NCBI RefSeq assembly: GCF_004362665.1
Contig: NZ_SNXR01000015.1
Coordinates: 186,001-250,000, forward strand
DNA length: 64,000 bases
Direction of reading: 5' to 3'
From: Flavobacterium dankookense
GTDB taxonomy: Bacteria; Bacteroidota; Bacteroidia; Flavobacteriales; Flavobacteriaceae
The position numbers and the translations under genes are program-made. Each line of letters starts with the position of its first letter. Position 1 is the stretch's first letter. The notes beneath the pieces were generated by a model. That model was not told where the DNA came from. It made no database searches and saw only the letters and a list, made by a program, of their open reading frames with translations. Shown here one piece after another: positions 53,401-61,333 of this stretch.

Positions 53401-53536
53401 TCAATCGCTATTTGTAAAGCAATTTAACTCCATGCAAGATGAGGTAGATTTATCAAAATTGCCAACAGCTACTTATTTACTCAAAATTAGTGATGAAAAT
53501 GGTTCAACCAAAATCAGCAAAGTAATTAAGAAGTAA
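50420..53536 (+). CDS. Repeat-rich T9SS surface protein (adhesin-like)
   Basis: A 1038-residue secreted protein. It has a signal peptide (about 1-23, ending AFSQ). Five short repeats of about 28 residues follow (24-145), each with YFGGxxDGA and, about 12 residues on, a Cys (SATTCGF or STVCGF). Next is a PKD domain (about 155-238, VASFTASTTALCVGQSVTFTD). Then come about nine Ig-like repeats of 75-78 residues (240-950) built on TSTTPASRCDAGSVTL, GTLNWYDAPTGGTLVGTG and TTTYYVEATNGSCTS, with a conserved Cys pair. The end is a T9SS type A sorting domain (IKIYPNPTENSVTIS to ISKVIKK). It is probably anchored on the outer surface or used in gliding and adhesion. Repeat identity at DNA level suggests recent duplication. 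It may be co-transcribed with the FGE-like gene. Confidence 0.88.
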   Translation: MKTTKIYLVVCLTFLLTQFNAFSQYNGGVSDGATLDEISATSCSTPAHFYAYFGGNNDGASVDELSATTCGFSNFQYAYFGGVSDGAATEELSATTCGIPPSFFAYFGGNSDGAGVETLESTVCGFPPQFYAYFGGNSDGFSLDATAPICPTQPPVASFTASTTALCVGQSVTFTDTSTNIPFVWNWTITGATPSTSTVQNPTFTFNSPGTFTVVFTATNYNGSDTVTFTDYITVTAIPVVNSTTPASRCDAGTVTLQAAATLGTLNWYDAPTGGNLVGTGTSFTTPSISATTTYYVQSVVGSCTSTRVSVVATVNNTPTITSTTPAARCGTGNITLLAIASSGTIQWYDLPSGGTLLASGGTLNLFGLSTTTTYYVQVTNGFCTSSRTPVIATINAVPTVTSTTPATRCDAGSVTLQALASSGTLNWYDAPTAGTLVGTGTSFTTPSISTTTTYYVEATSGTCNSARTAVTATVNVTPSITSTTPGNRCDTGSVTLFASANAGTLNWYNAPTGGTLLGTGTSFTTPSISATTTYYVEAVNGSCTSVRTSVVATVNASPTISSTTPASICSGDAFNITAVASSGTVNWYNSPTGGTLLATGSNYSLSSLSTTTIFYAQAIDGSCSSVRTPVEVTVTNRPTNTSSTPASRCGNGSVTLSATFSSGTVNWYDAPVGGTLVGTGFNFTTPSLSATTSYFAEATNGVCTSLVRTSVTATINEIPVITSTTPASRCGDGSVTLQATASIGTINWYNAPTGGTLVATGGSFTTPILGTTTIYYVEVVNGGCNSARTAVNATVFAVATITSTSPASRCDAGTLTLNATSNIGTLNWYNAPSGGTLLATGTSFTTPVISNSTTYYVEATNGSCTSSRVAVTASINTIAAPTGFANQTFCAGETVGLILVTGSNVIWYDSPTGGNIIPNGTALVSGTTYYASQTLTSCESPTRLAVTMTLGGCLGIDDFEKNNIKIYPNPTENSVTISSTQQIKNVEVVNLLGQSLFVKQFNSMQDEVDLSKLPTATYLLKISDENGSTKISKVIKK

Positions 53537-53553
53537 TAATCATAAATTGATTA

Positions 53554-53586
53554 GAAACCGTCTCACTTTTGAGGCGGTTTTTTTAA
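53554..53586 (+). terminator. Intrinsic terminator
   Basis: Stem AAACCGTCTCA (53555-53565) with TGAGGCGGTTT (53570-53580), one G-U pair, loop CTTT, then a T-run. It ends the repeat protein transcript. Confidence 0.9.
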
Positions 53587-53623
53587 TATAAATAAATTTG
53601 ATTTTCTATCTTCGTTCAAATTA

Positions 53624-54310
53624 TTGAAAATGACAAGGAAAGTATCAACAGAAACTCAAATCAAAAATCTTTTAGTTCCAATTATTCAAGGAATTGGAAG
53701 ATCAGGAAAGCTCATTTACTTGCTTTTATTTATCGTCATTGGTGTAATTATCTTCAAATTTTTCTCTTCCAAAGAAGAAGCTTCAACAATTGAATACAAC
53801 ACAAATTTAATTGAGAAGCAAATCAAAAATGTTGGAAAACTAATTGTTACCGAAGGACATTTTGCCGAAGTTCTTACTTATAAAGACCAAAAAAGATATC
53901 TTATGGATATGGTTTCTTTTGAAAAAAAGGCATTGATAATTGTCAATGCAGATGTCACTGTCGCTTATGATATGAGGCAAATAAAGTATGATATTGACGA
54001 AAAAAATAAAACGATTACCATCCTCAACATTCCAAAAGAGGAAATTAAAATCAGTCCTAATATTGAATATTATGATGTAGATCAAAGCACATTAAATCCA
54101 TTCACAGGTGATGATTACAACAAAGTGAACAAAACGGTTCGTGCCAATTTGCAAAAGAAAATTGAAAAATCCACATTAAAATCAAATGCAAAAAACAGAT
54201 TGTTAAGTGAGTTGTCAAAGATTTTAATCCTTACTAATTCCATGGGTTGGAAATTAGTGTATGAAGGAAATAGCATTACTAACGAAGCTGACTTTAATAA
54301 AAAACTATAA
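53624..54310 (+). CDS. DUF4230 family membrane protein
   Basis: A 228-residue protein with one transmembrane helix (about 28-47, LIYLLLFIVIGVIIFKFF) and an extracytoplasmic DUF4230 domain (GHFAEVLTYKDQKRYLMDMVSFEKKALIIVNADVTVAYDM, then NKTITILNIPKEEIKISPNIEYYDVDQSTLNPFTGDDYN). The family has no known activity. A -7-like element (TATCTTCG) lies about 25 bp upstream. The TetR gene starts 8 bp after the stop, so the two may be one transcript, although the DUF4230 protein has no evident link to phenylacetate breakdown. Confidence 0.8.
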   Translation: MKMTRKVSTETQIKNLLVPIIQGIGRSGKLIYLLLFIVIGVIIFKFFSSKEEASTIEYNTNLIEKQIKNVGKLIVTEGHFAEVLTYKDQKRYLMDMVSFEKKALIIVNADVTVAYDMRQIKYDIDEKNKTITILNIPKEEIKISPNIEYYDVDQSTLNPFTGDDYNKVNKTVRANLQKKIEKSTLKSNAKNRLLSELSKILILTNSMGWKLVYEGNSITNEADFNKKL

Positions 54311-54318
54311 TTGTTTTG

Positions 54319-54888
54319 ATGAAGCCAATTGATAGAAAAACCGAAATCATAAACGTATCCGCAAAACTTTTCAAAGAAAAAGGATACAGCGCTGTAACTA
54401 TGCGTGACATTGCCCAAGCTATGGATATAAAAGCAGCAAGTTTATACAATCACATCAAATCAAAACAAGAAATTTTAGTCTTAATAATCATTGAAATAGC
54501 CGAAGAATTTACTTCCGTAATTGATGAAATACTAGCTTCAGACCAAACTACAATCCAAAAAATCGAACGAGTTATTCAACTTCATATCGATATTACTCTA
54601 CGAAATTCAGATGCATTAGCTTGCCTAAACAACGATTGGATGCATTTAACCGACGACGATTTAATCTATTTCATCAAAATGCGTGAAGACTACGAAGAAA
54701 GTTTTCGAAAAATTATTAAATCCGGAATAGCAAACGGCGAAATCAAAAACCTAAACATCGAAGTCATCATTTTCTCCACACTTTCCACACTAAGAACGCT
54801 CTACCTCTGGTACGGAAAGAAAAAAACAATCAAACCCGAAGTCCTAAAAGCAAATATGATACAGGTTTTATTAAATGGAATAGTGTAA
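54319..54888 (+). CDS. TetR-family transcriptional regulator (candidate PaaR)
   Basis: A 190-residue regulator with an N-terminal TetR helix-turn-helix (about 1-55: RKTEIINVSAKLFKEKGYSAVTMRDIAQAMDIKAASLYNHIKSKQEIL) and a helical ligand-binding domain. The ATG at 54319 is chosen over the TTG at 54316. It lies 252 bp upstream of paaE, in front of the paa genes, and a perfect TetR-type palindrome occurs at the paaE promoter. By analogy with PaaR-type repressors it probably releases DNA on binding phenylacetyl-CoA. That ligand is inferred from context, not seen. Confidence 0.85.
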   Translation: MKPIDRKTEIINVSAKLFKEKGYSAVTMRDIAQAMDIKAASLYNHIKSKQEILVLIIIEIAEEFTSVIDEILASDQTTIQKIERVIQLHIDITLRNSDALACLNNDWMHLTDDDLIYFIKMREDYEESFRKIIKSGIANGEIKNLNIEVIIFSTLSTLRTLYLWYGKKKTIKPEVLKANMIQVLLNGIV

Positions 54889-55089
54889 GCAAAACTTAAT
54901 GAACCTTAATTTATTAATTGACGAAAATACAAGCAATATTTTTTTAAATTTCTCAAGTTTATCCAATCTGTATTGCAACTTAAAACTTAATGAACCTTAA
55001 TTTCTTAATGGTTCAAAAAACTACCCAATGGTTTTAACTAAACCTAGATAAAAAATTATAACGTTTTCGTAACATATCAAAATTTTCAC
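54889..55089. other. Gap between TetR gene and paa promoter; short repeats
   Basis: AAACTTAATGAACCTTAATT occurs twice (about 54893 and 54980). The second copy continues TTCTTAATGGTTC, forming GAACC...GGTTC arms. Similar CTTAATTTCTTAATGGTT strings recur at about 57890. No gene is supported. Confidence 0.55.
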
Positions 55090-55097
55090 TAAATTTG
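55090..55097 (+). promoter_or_regulatory. -7 box of the paa promoter
   Basis: TAAATTTG, perfect TAnnTTTG, 43 bp before the paaE ATG. The presumed transcription start lies inside or just before the operator. Confidence 0.7.
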
Positions 55098-55104
55098 CAT
55101 AACA

Positions 55105-55122
55105 AACTAACAAGTGTTAGTT
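55105..55122 (+). promoter_or_regulatory. TetR-type operator of the paa cluster
   Basis: Perfect 18-bp palindrome AACTAACA-AG-TGTTAGTT, starting 7 bp after the -7 box, where bound repressor would block initiation. The inner CTAAC...GTTAG is close to the CNAACG-type half sites I recall for PaaR regulators. Confidence 0.75.
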
Positions 55123-55140
55123 AAAAAGTAGTAAGAAGTT

Positions 55141-56214
55141 ATGTCAAAATTTCACAGCATAAAAATTGCCGATATTTACAAGGAAACAAAAGATTGTTCC
55201 GTACTTTCTTTTGAAATTCCAAACGATTTAAAGGAAGAATTCCAATACAAACAAGGACAACATTTAACGCTTCGATCAATCATCAACGGTCAAGATACAC
55301 GTCGTTCCTATTCATTATGTTCATCTCCAATCGAAAATACGTGGAAAATCGCTGTTAAAAAAATCAACGGCGGATTGTTTTCAACTTTCGTAAACGACAC
55401 CCTTAAAAAAGGTGACACCATCGAAGTTATGGCGCCAAATGGTGAATTTAATGTAGCAATCAACTCCCAAAAACCGAAAAATTACATCGTTTTTGCAGCA
55501 GGAAGCGGAATAACTCCAATTCTTTCCATCATAAAAACGCACTTAATTTCCGAGCCAAACAGCACATTTAAACTGTTTTACCTCAATCGTACCGTAAAAT
55601 CAATTATCTTTAAAGAAGAAATTGAACAACTAAAAAATACCTATTTCGACCGTTTCGAAATCTTCCATTTCTTAACCAAAGAACACCGAAGCATCGAATT
55701 ATTAAACGGACGATTTACCAAAGAAAAATTACAAGTTCTTACCAAAAATATCATCGACATTCCATCAACCGACGAATGTTTTATTTGCGGTCCAGAACAA
55801 ATGATATTCCTAATCCGCGACGAATTAGTAGCCGCAGGTTTAGACAAAAATAAAATCCATTACGAGCTGTTTACCTCAGGAATTACTGAAGAAGACAAAG
55901 CCCGAATGGCAAAAATTGTAGAGAAAAAAGTAGAAGGAACAGATGTAACAATCATCGATGGCGGAAAAGAATTCCATTTCGTTATGGACGACGATTTCGA
56001 CAACATTCTAGACGGTGCATTAGCCGCTGGAGCCGATTTGCCATTCGCCTGCAAAGGTGGCGTTTGCAGCACATGCAAGTGCAAAGTCGTGTCAGGAACA
56101 GTCGAAATGAAAATCAATTACGCACTCGACGAAAACGAAGTCGCAAAAGGATTGGTGTTAAGCTGTCAAGCCGTGCCAACCTCAGAAAAAGTAGTAGTCG
56201 ATTTTGGAGTTTAG
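55141..56214 (+). CDS. paaE: Phenylacetyl-CoA 1,2-epoxidase reductase subunit PaaE
   Basis: Flavin and iron-sulfur reductase of 357 residues that feeds electrons from NADPH to the PaaABC(D) epoxidase. The order is: FAD-binding domain (about 1-105; RRSYSLCSSP), NAD-binding domain (AAGSGITPILSIIKT; CGPEQMI) and a C-terminal plant-type 2Fe-2S ferredoxin domain (CKGGVCSTCKCKVVSG, with a further Cys at LSCQA). All four cluster cysteines are present. It is the first gene of the cluster, preceded by the TetR operator. Its stop codon TAG is the start of repeat R1 copy B. Confidence 0.95.
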   Translation: MSKFHSIKIADIYKETKDCSVLSFEIPNDLKEEFQYKQGQHLTLRSIINGQDTRRSYSLCSSPIENTWKIAVKKINGGLFSTFVNDTLKKGDTIEVMAPNGEFNVAINSQKPKNYIVFAAGSGITPILSIIKTHLISEPNSTFKLFYLNRTVKSIIFKEEIEQLKNTYFDRFEIFHFLTKEHRSIELLNGRFTKEKLQVLTKNIIDIPSTDECFICGPEQMIFLIRDELVAAGLDKNKIHYELFTSGITEEDKARMAKIVEKKVEGTDVTIIDGGKEFHFVMDDDFDNILDGALAAGADLPFACKGGVCSTCKCKVVSGTVEMKINYALDENEVAKGLVLSCQAVPTSEKVVVDFGV

Positions 56215-56357
56215 GAGCGGCACGAGCGATAGCGAATTGGCGAAGCAAATGGCTTGGGCATTTTTTGCAATCCATTTTCCTGCTTTCCGTTGCAATCTTT
56301 ACTTTTTTAAAGAAAAAAAGTAAAGGATTTCCACTACAATCAGGGCTAGAGAGTAAG
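56214..56357 (+). repeat. Structured intergenic repeat R1, copy B
   Basis: Begins in the paaE stop codon. Conserved blocks GGAGCG, TTGGGC, TTCCTGCTTTCCGTT and CAATCAGGGCTA. Hairpin AATCTTTACTTTTTT (56294-56308) with AAAAAAAGTAAAGGATT (56313-56329), loop AAAG, the same bulged G as in copy A. The remaining gap to paaA (56358-56515) holds short TTAAATGACC and GACTGAACACTGAACACT strings but no gene. Confidence 0.8.
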
Positions 56358-56515
56358 CAAAAGGAATAAAATTAAAATATAGAAATCATAAATTCTTAAA
56401 TGACCTTATATAGCTTATATGGTTCAGAAAAAGAAAAATAAAATAATAATCGTTCAAAGTTACTGCAAAGTAAAGTATTACGGCGACTGAACACTGAACA
56501 CTAATTCAAAAAATT

Positions 56516-57472
56516 ATGTCAGAACACGAAGTAAAAAACCTAGAAGCAATTTTCGACGCAAGAATTGCAAGAGACGAAAAAATCGAACCAAAAGACTGGA
56601 TGCCCGAAAAGTACCGTCAAACACACATTCGTCAAATTTCCCAACACGCGCATTCCGAAATTGTTGGCATGTTACCCGAAGGAAATTGGATAACTCGTGC
56701 GCCTTCTCTAAAAAGAAAAGTAGCACTTTTAGCCAAAATTCAAGACGAAGCTGGACATGGTTTATACCTGTATTCTGCTTGTGAGACTTTAGGCGTATCT
56801 CGCGAAGAATTATACGATCAACTCCATTCTGGAAAAGCAAAATATTCAAGTATTTTCAATTATCCAACATTAACTTGGGCAGATATGGGAGCAATTGGTT
56901 GGCTAGTTGACGGCGCAGCAATCATCAATCAAGTGCCATTAACAACTACGTCATTCGGACCTTATGCTCGTGCCATGGTACGTGTGTGCAAAGAAGAAAG
57001 TTTCCACCAACGTCAAGGTTTTCAAATCATGATGACACTTGCAGAAGGAACGCCAGAGCAAAAAGAAATGGCACAAGATGCCTTAAACAGATGGTGGTTT
57101 CCAGCATTAATGATGCTTGGACCAACAGACGATGCTTCTGTTCACACAGAACAATCCATGAAATGGAAATTGAAACGCAAAACTAACGATGAATTACGTC
57201 AACAATTTGTAGACCAAACCGTTCCACAAGCACACATGATCGGACTTACAATTCCAGATCCAACGTTAAAATTTAACGAAGAAACCAAACATTACGAATT
57301 TGGAGAATTAGATTGGGACGAATTCTGGCAAGTTGTAAAAGGCCACGGACCATGTAATAAAGAAAGAATCTCAGCACGTAAAAATGCATGGGATAACGGA
57401 AAATGGGTTCGTGATGCAGCAATGGCTTACGCCGAAAAACAAGCAAACAAAGAAGTAAAACAAGCTATATAA
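56516..57472 (+). CDS. paaA: Phenylacetyl-CoA 1,2-epoxidase catalytic subunit PaaA
   Basis: Di-iron oxygenase subunit of 318 residues, responsible for ring epoxidation of phenylacetyl-CoA. Characteristic sequences are [54 protein letters not shown] and [14 protein letters not shown]. The E-x-x-H motifs (HAHSE, DEAGH, EESFHQ) hold the two iron atoms. The frame and length are complete. It lies in the gene order paaABCD and acts with PaaC as a dimer core. Confidence 0.96.
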   Translation: MSEHEVKNLEAIFDARIARDEKIEPKDWMPEKYRQTHIRQISQHAHSEIVGMLPEGNWITRAPSLKRKVALLAKIQDEAGHGLYLYSACETLGVSREELYDQLHSGKAKYSSIFNYPTLTWADMGAIGWLVDGAAIINQVPLTTTSFGPYARAMVRVCKEESFHQRQGFQIMMTLAEGTPEQKEMAQDALNRWWFPALMMLGPTDDASVHTEQSMKWKLKRKTNDELRQQFVDQTVPQAHMIGLTIPDPTLKFNEETKHYEFGELDWDEFWQVVKGHGPCNKERISARKNAWDNGKWVRDAAMAYAEKQANKEVKQAI

Positions 57473-57555
57473 TTCAGTATTCAGTTGACAGAAATTAGTT
57501 GACAGTTAAATCTGAGCACTAATAACTGAACACTGAACACTAATAATTGAACACT
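57473..57555 (+). repeat. Short ACTGAACACTGAACACT-type repeats before paaB
   Basis: CAGTATTCAGTTGACAG, then AGTTGACAG again, then TAACTGAACACTGAACACTA and TTGAACACT, filling the gap between paaA and paaB. The same ACTGAACACTGAACACT string occurs just before paaA (about 56489). Confidence 0.65.
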
Positions 57556-57837
57556 ATGAAAAACTGGCCACTTTGGGAAGTATTTATAAGAAGTAAAAAC
57601 GGATTAGAACACCGCCATTGCGGGAGTTTACATGCAAGCGATGCAACAATGGCATTAGAAAACGCTCGAGATGTTTACACACGCAGAATGGAAGGCGTAA
57701 GTATTTGGGTAGTTCCATCAGCACAAATCACAGCTTCAAATCCACATGATAGTGCAGAGCTTTTCGATCCAGCAAAGGACAAAGCCTACCGTCATCCAAC
57801 ATTCTATGAATTACCAGACGAATTAAAACACATGTAG
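57556..57837 (+). CDS. paaB: Phenylacetyl-CoA 1,2-epoxidase subunit PaaB
   Basis: Small 93-residue subunit of the multicomponent epoxidase. It has the typical start MKNWPLWEVFIRSKNGLEHRHCGSLHASDATMALENARDVYTRR and the segment EGVSIWVVPS. It stabilises or bridges the PaaA-PaaC complex; no catalytic residues are expected. The ATG at 57556 matches the usual start; the TTG at 57547 is unlikely. The CDS ends 93 bp before paaC. Confidence 0.95.
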   Translation: MKNWPLWEVFIRSKNGLEHRHCGSLHASDATMALENARDVYTRRMEGVSIWVVPSAQITASNPHDSAELFDPAKDKAYRHPTFYELPDELKHM

Positions 57838-57930
57838 AATTTGAAATAAGTTTTACTTAAATGACCTTAATTGTCTTATATGGTTTAAACTTAATTTTTC
57901 TTAATTTCTTAATGGTTTAAAAAACAAAAA

Positions 57931-58683
57931 ATGAACAACAATTTAATTCAATACATCTACGGAATTGCAGATAATTCTCTAATTCTAGGTCAACGTCTCG
58001 GTGAACTTTGCGGTCACGGTCCAAGTCTAGAAACCGATATTGCTATGACCAATATTTCTCTAGATTTATTCGGTCAAGTACGTAGTTACTTTCAATATGC
58101 AGCCAAATTAATCGGAGGCGATGCTACAGAAGATACAATCGCTTTCTTAAGAAAAGAAAGAGAATATAAAAACGTTTTATTGGTAGAACAACCCAATCAA
58201 GATTTTGCTTATTCTATTACAAGACAATTCCTGTTTGATGTCTATCATTTGTTAGTATTAGAAGAATTACAAAATAGCAAAGACGAAACGTTATCAGCTA
58301 TTGCTAAAAAAAGCATAAAAGAAGTTTCGTATCACACTAGATTTTCTTCTGATTGGATTAGAAGATTAGGCGACGGAACCGAAGAAAGTCATAACAAAAT
58401 CCAAACCGCAATCAACGATTTATGGATTTTCACCGACGAATTATTTCACCAAACCGATGCCGATAAAGCAATGGTTGCCGAAGGAATTGGTGTAGATGTA
58501 ACACTTTTGAAAGGAACTTACTTTAAAAAAGTAAACGAAATTTTAGAAGAAGCAACATTAGAAATTCCAACAATTGAGTATTTCCAAAAAGGAGGAAAAC
58601 AAGGAATTCACAGCGAACACATGGGATATCTTTTGGCACAAATGCAATACATGCAATTAGCGTATCCAAATATGAATTGGTAA
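57931..58683 (+). CDS. paaC: Phenylacetyl-CoA 1,2-epoxidase subunit PaaC
   Basis: Structural ferritin-like subunit of 250 residues that forms the heterodimer with PaaA. Motifs are ADNSLILGQRLGELCGHGPSLETDIAMTNISLDLFGQ and VSYHTRFSSDWIRRLGDGTEESHNKIQ. The frame is complete. It follows paaB by 93 bp of repeat-like AT-rich sequence (CTTAATTTCTTAATGGTTT). It is downstream of the same promoter in the cluster. Confidence 0.95.
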   Translation: MNNNLIQYIYGIADNSLILGQRLGELCGHGPSLETDIAMTNISLDLFGQVRSYFQYAAKLIGGDATEDTIAFLRKEREYKNVLLVEQPNQDFAYSITRQFLFDVYHLLVLEELQNSKDETLSAIAKKSIKEVSYHTRFSSDWIRRLGDGTEESHNKIQTAINDLWIFTDELFHQTDADKAMVAEGIGVDVTLLKGTYFKKVNEILEEATLEIPTIEYFQKGGKQGIHSEHMGYLLAQMQYMQLAYPNMNW

Positions 58684-58685
58684 AT

Positions 58686-58755
58686 GATTAACGATTGTCG
58701 ATTTCTGAATTTTAATTTCTGAATTTTTCACTTCATAAATCAAAAATCGTTAATC
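58686..58755 (+). repeat. Palindromic intergenic repeat R2, copy 1
   Basis: Perfect 11-bp arms GATTAACGATT (58686-58696) and AATCGTTAATC (58745-58755), with inner TTTCTGAATTTT repeats. It begins 3 bp after the paaC stop and occupies most of the gap to paaD. Related copies at 59279, 61742 and 61972. Confidence 0.75.
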
Positions 58756-58774
58756 TTCAATCAAATAAATCTAC

Positions 58775-59275
58775 ATGACAGAACAATTAACACATATCGA
58801 CCAAAATCTCTTCGAAATCCTCGAAACAGTATCCGATCCAGAAATTCCAGTATTATCAATAATGGAAATGGGCGTAGTTCGTTCTGCCAAAATAGTAAAC
58901 GGAATTGTAGAAGTTCAAATCACACCAACCTACAGCGGTTGCCCAGCAATGGATGTAATTGGTGATGATATCAAATTAGCATTCAAACAAAAAGGCTACG
59001 AAGCCAAAGTAGAACTAATCCTTTCGCCAGCATGGACAACCGATTGGATTACGCCAAAAGGCAGAGCAGCATTAGAAAAATACGGAATTGCTTCACCATT
59101 ATCAGAATCAGCAGATAAAGAAGCACTTCTTGGAAATAAAAAAGTAGTAAAATGTCCGCAATGCGGTTCATTCAACACAAAATTAGTAAGTCAATTTGGT
59201 TCCACAGCATGCAAAGCATTTTTCCAATGCGAAGATTGCTTAGAACCATTCGACTACTTTAAATGTTTAAAATAA
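58775..59275 (+). CDS. paaD: 1,2-phenylacetyl-CoA epoxidase maturation protein PaaD
   Basis: A 166-residue MIP18/DUF59-type protein involved in metal-centre assembly for the epoxidase. The N-terminal half is DUF59 (ILETVSDPEIPVLSIMEMGVVRSAKIV, TYSGCPAMDVI). The C-terminal half is a zinc ribbon (VVKCPQCGSFNT, FFQCEDCLEPFDYFKC). Both parts are as in known PaaD. The start at 58775 is well placed. Confidence 0.94.
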   Translation: MTEQLTHIDQNLFEILETVSDPEIPVLSIMEMGVVRSAKIVNGIVEVQITPTYSGCPAMDVIGDDIKLAFKQKGYEAKVELILSPAWTTDWITPKGRAALEKYGIASPLSESADKEALLGNKKVVKCPQCGSFNTKLVSQFGSTACKAFFQCEDCLEPFDYFKCLK

Positions 59276-59278
59276 TAG

Positions 59279-59350
59279 GATTAACGATTGTTGAATGTTG
59301 ATTTTTGATTTATGAAATTTTAAAAATTCTGAAATCAAAAATCGTTATTC
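59279..59350 (+). repeat. Palindromic intergenic repeat R2, copy 2
   Basis: Outer arms GATTAACGATT (59279-59289) and AATCGTTATTC (59340-59350, one mismatch). Inner 12-bp perfect arms GATTTTTGATTT (59300-59311) and AAATCAAAAATC (59332-59343). Lies between paaD and the crotonase gene. Confidence 0.75.
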
Positions 59351-59373
59351 TTCAATCTTCAATAAATATAGGT

Positions 59374-60159
59374 ATGAGCAATAATTCAATAGAACTAAAA
59401 ATTGAAAATAATGTCGCGTGGATTTCACTAAACAGACCCGAAGTTTTCAATAGTTTCAATCGTGAGATGGCTTTTCTGTTACAAGAAACTCTTGACAATT
59501 GTGCAAACGATACAAATGTCCGAGCAATAGTAATCACCGGAAACGGAAAAGCATTTTGCGCTGGACAAGACCTAAATGAAGTAACAGATCCAGACCTAAA
59601 TCCGGGTTTCAGAAAAATATTGGAAGAACATTACAATCCAATTATTCAAAAAATAAGAAACATCGAAAAACCTATAATTGCCGCTGTCAATGGTGTTGCC
59701 GCTGGAGCTGGAGCTAACATCGCTTTAGCCTGTGATATTGTGGTAGCATCAGAACAAGCAAGTTTTATTCAAGCTTTCAGCAAAATCGGATTAATTCCAG
59801 ACAGCGCAGGAACATTCTTTTTGCCAAGATTAATTGGTTTCCAAAAAGCAACAGCTTTAATGATGTTAGGCGATAAAGTTTCAGCAGTAGAAGCCTTAAA
59901 TATGGGAATGATTTATAAAATTTTTCCGGTTGGGATTTTCAATGAAGAAGTAAAAGAATTAGCCGAAAATTTAGCTCAAATGCCAACAAAAGCTCTGGGT
60001 TTAACCAAAAGATTATTAAATCAATCCATGACAAATAATCTAGAACAACAACTAGCTTTAGAAAGTGATTTACAAATTGAAGCGAGTTCGTCCAATGATT
60101 ACAAAGAAGGAGTAACTGCTTTCGTAGAAAAAAGAAAACCCGAATTTAAAGGAAATTAA
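59374..60159 (+). CDS. paaG: Enoyl-CoA hydratase/isomerase of the paa pathway (PaaG-like)
   Basis: Crotonase-fold enzyme of 261 residues. It has WISLNRPEVFNSFN at the start, the oxyanion-hole motif FCAGQDLNEV, VNGVAAGAGANIALACDIVVASE and FSKIGLIPDSAGTFFLPRLIG with the acidic residue D of PDSAG. The AGQDL motif is typical of PaaG, the 1,2-epoxyphenylacetyl-CoA isomerase, rather than PaaF. The ATG at 59374 follows repeat R2 and is preferred over 59305, which would read through it. It is followed directly by paaH. Confidence 0.88.
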   Translation: MSNNSIELKIENNVAWISLNRPEVFNSFNREMAFLLQETLDNCANDTNVRAIVITGNGKAFCAGQDLNEVTDPDLNPGFRKILEEHYNPIIQKIRNIEKPIIAAVNGVAAGAGANIALACDIVVASEQASFIQAFSKIGLIPDSAGTFFLPRLIGFQKATALMMLGDKVSAVEALNMGMIYKIFPVGIFNEEVKELAENLAQMPTKALGLTKRLLNQSMTNNLEQQLALESDLQIEASSSNDYKEGVTAFVEKRKPEFKGN

Positions 60160-60184
60160 AGTTCCGTTGGAACGAAATATAGTT

Positions 60185-61333
60185 ATGAAAGTAGCAATCA
60201 TAGGTTCAGGAACAATGGGAAGTGGTATCGCGCAAGTTGCCGCAACTGCAGGTTGTGAAGTAAAAATTTACGACACCAATCTCGATGCGATTGCTAAAAG
60301 CAAATCCAATCTCGAAAATACGCTATCTAAATTAGTCGAAAAAGCAAAAATCGATGAGCATGAAAAATCCCGAATCGAAAATAACATTTCCTACGCACAC
60401 ACGCTAGGAGAATTATCGCATTCCGATTTAGTGGTCGAAGCCATCATTGAGAATATGGAAATCAAGCGAAAATTATTTTCTGAACTAGAAAATTACGTCT
60501 CGCCCGAAACCATTTTAGCATCCAATACGTCTTCATTATCAATAGCTTCCATTGCTGCATCTTGCCAAAAACCAGAACGCGTCATTGGAATTCACTTTTT
60601 TAATCCAGCGCCATTAATGCAATTGGTTGAGGTAATTCCAGCGGTTCAAACCAGCGAAGAAGTGCTCCAAAAATCAGTAGAAATTATCTCCGATTGGAAA
60701 AAAGTAGTAGCCGTTGCCAAAGACACACCAGGTTTCATTGTAAACCGAGTTGCAAGACCATTTTACAGTGAAAGTTTACGAATTTACGATGAAGGAGTAG
60801 CTGATTTTGCAACCATAGATTGGGCTTTAAAAACTATTGGCGGTTTCAAAATGGGACCATTCGAACTAATGGATATGATTGGTCACGATGTAAATTATAT
60901 CGTAACTGAAACCGTATTCACAGCATTCTATTTCGATCCAAAATTCAAACCATCATTCACACAAAAACGCCTTTTGGAAGCAGGATTTCTAGGAAGAAAA
61001 TCAAGACGAGGATTTTATGATTACAACAAAGAATTGCCAGTTCCAAATGAAGATTTAGTTTTAGCAAAATCAATTTTCGAAAGAGTAATTGTAATGTTAA
61101 TCAATGAAGCAGCAGATACGTTATTCTTAAACATAGCATTAGCCAAAGATATTGACAACGCCATGACCAAAGGAGTAAATTACCCAAAAGGATTACTGGC
61201 TTGGGCAGACGAACTCGGCATTCAATGGTGCGTTGAAAAGCTAGACGAATTATACAACGAATATCACGAAGACCGATATCGTTGCAGCCCAATTTTAAGA
61301 AGAATGGCTAAAGAGAATAAAAATTTTTTCTAA
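60185..61333 (+). CDS. paaH: 3-hydroxyadipyl-CoA dehydrogenase PaaH
   Basis: A 382-residue 3-hydroxyacyl-CoA dehydrogenase. It has the Rossmann loop VAIIGSGTMGSGIAQVA, LVVEAIIENMEIKRKLF, SNTSSLSIASIAA, RVIGIHFFNPAPLMQLVEV and CKP-like KDTPGFIVNRVARPFYSESLRI, followed by a C-terminal domain. Catalytic His lies in HFFNPAP. It is the NAD-dependent step after ring cleavage. The ATG at 60185 gives the expected N terminus; the TTG at 60167 would add non-conserved residues. The stop touches the next gene (0 bp gap). Confidence 0.93.
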   Translation: MKVAIIGSGTMGSGIAQVAATAGCEVKIYDTNLDAIAKSKSNLENTLSKLVEKAKIDEHEKSRIENNISYAHTLGELSHSDLVVEAIIENMEIKRKLFSELENYVSPETILASNTSSLSIASIAASCQKPERVIGIHFFNPAPLMQLVEVIPAVQTSEEVLQKSVEIISDWKKVVAVAKDTPGFIVNRVARPFYSESLRIYDEGVADFATIDWALKTIGGFKMGPFELMDMIGHDVNYIVTETVFTAFYFDPKFKPSFTQKRLLEAGFLGRKSRRGFYDYNKELPVPNEDLVLAKSIFERVIVMLINEAADTLFLNIALAKDIDNAMTKGVNYPKGLLAWADELGIQWCVEKLDELYNEYHEDRYRCSPILRRMAKENKNFF

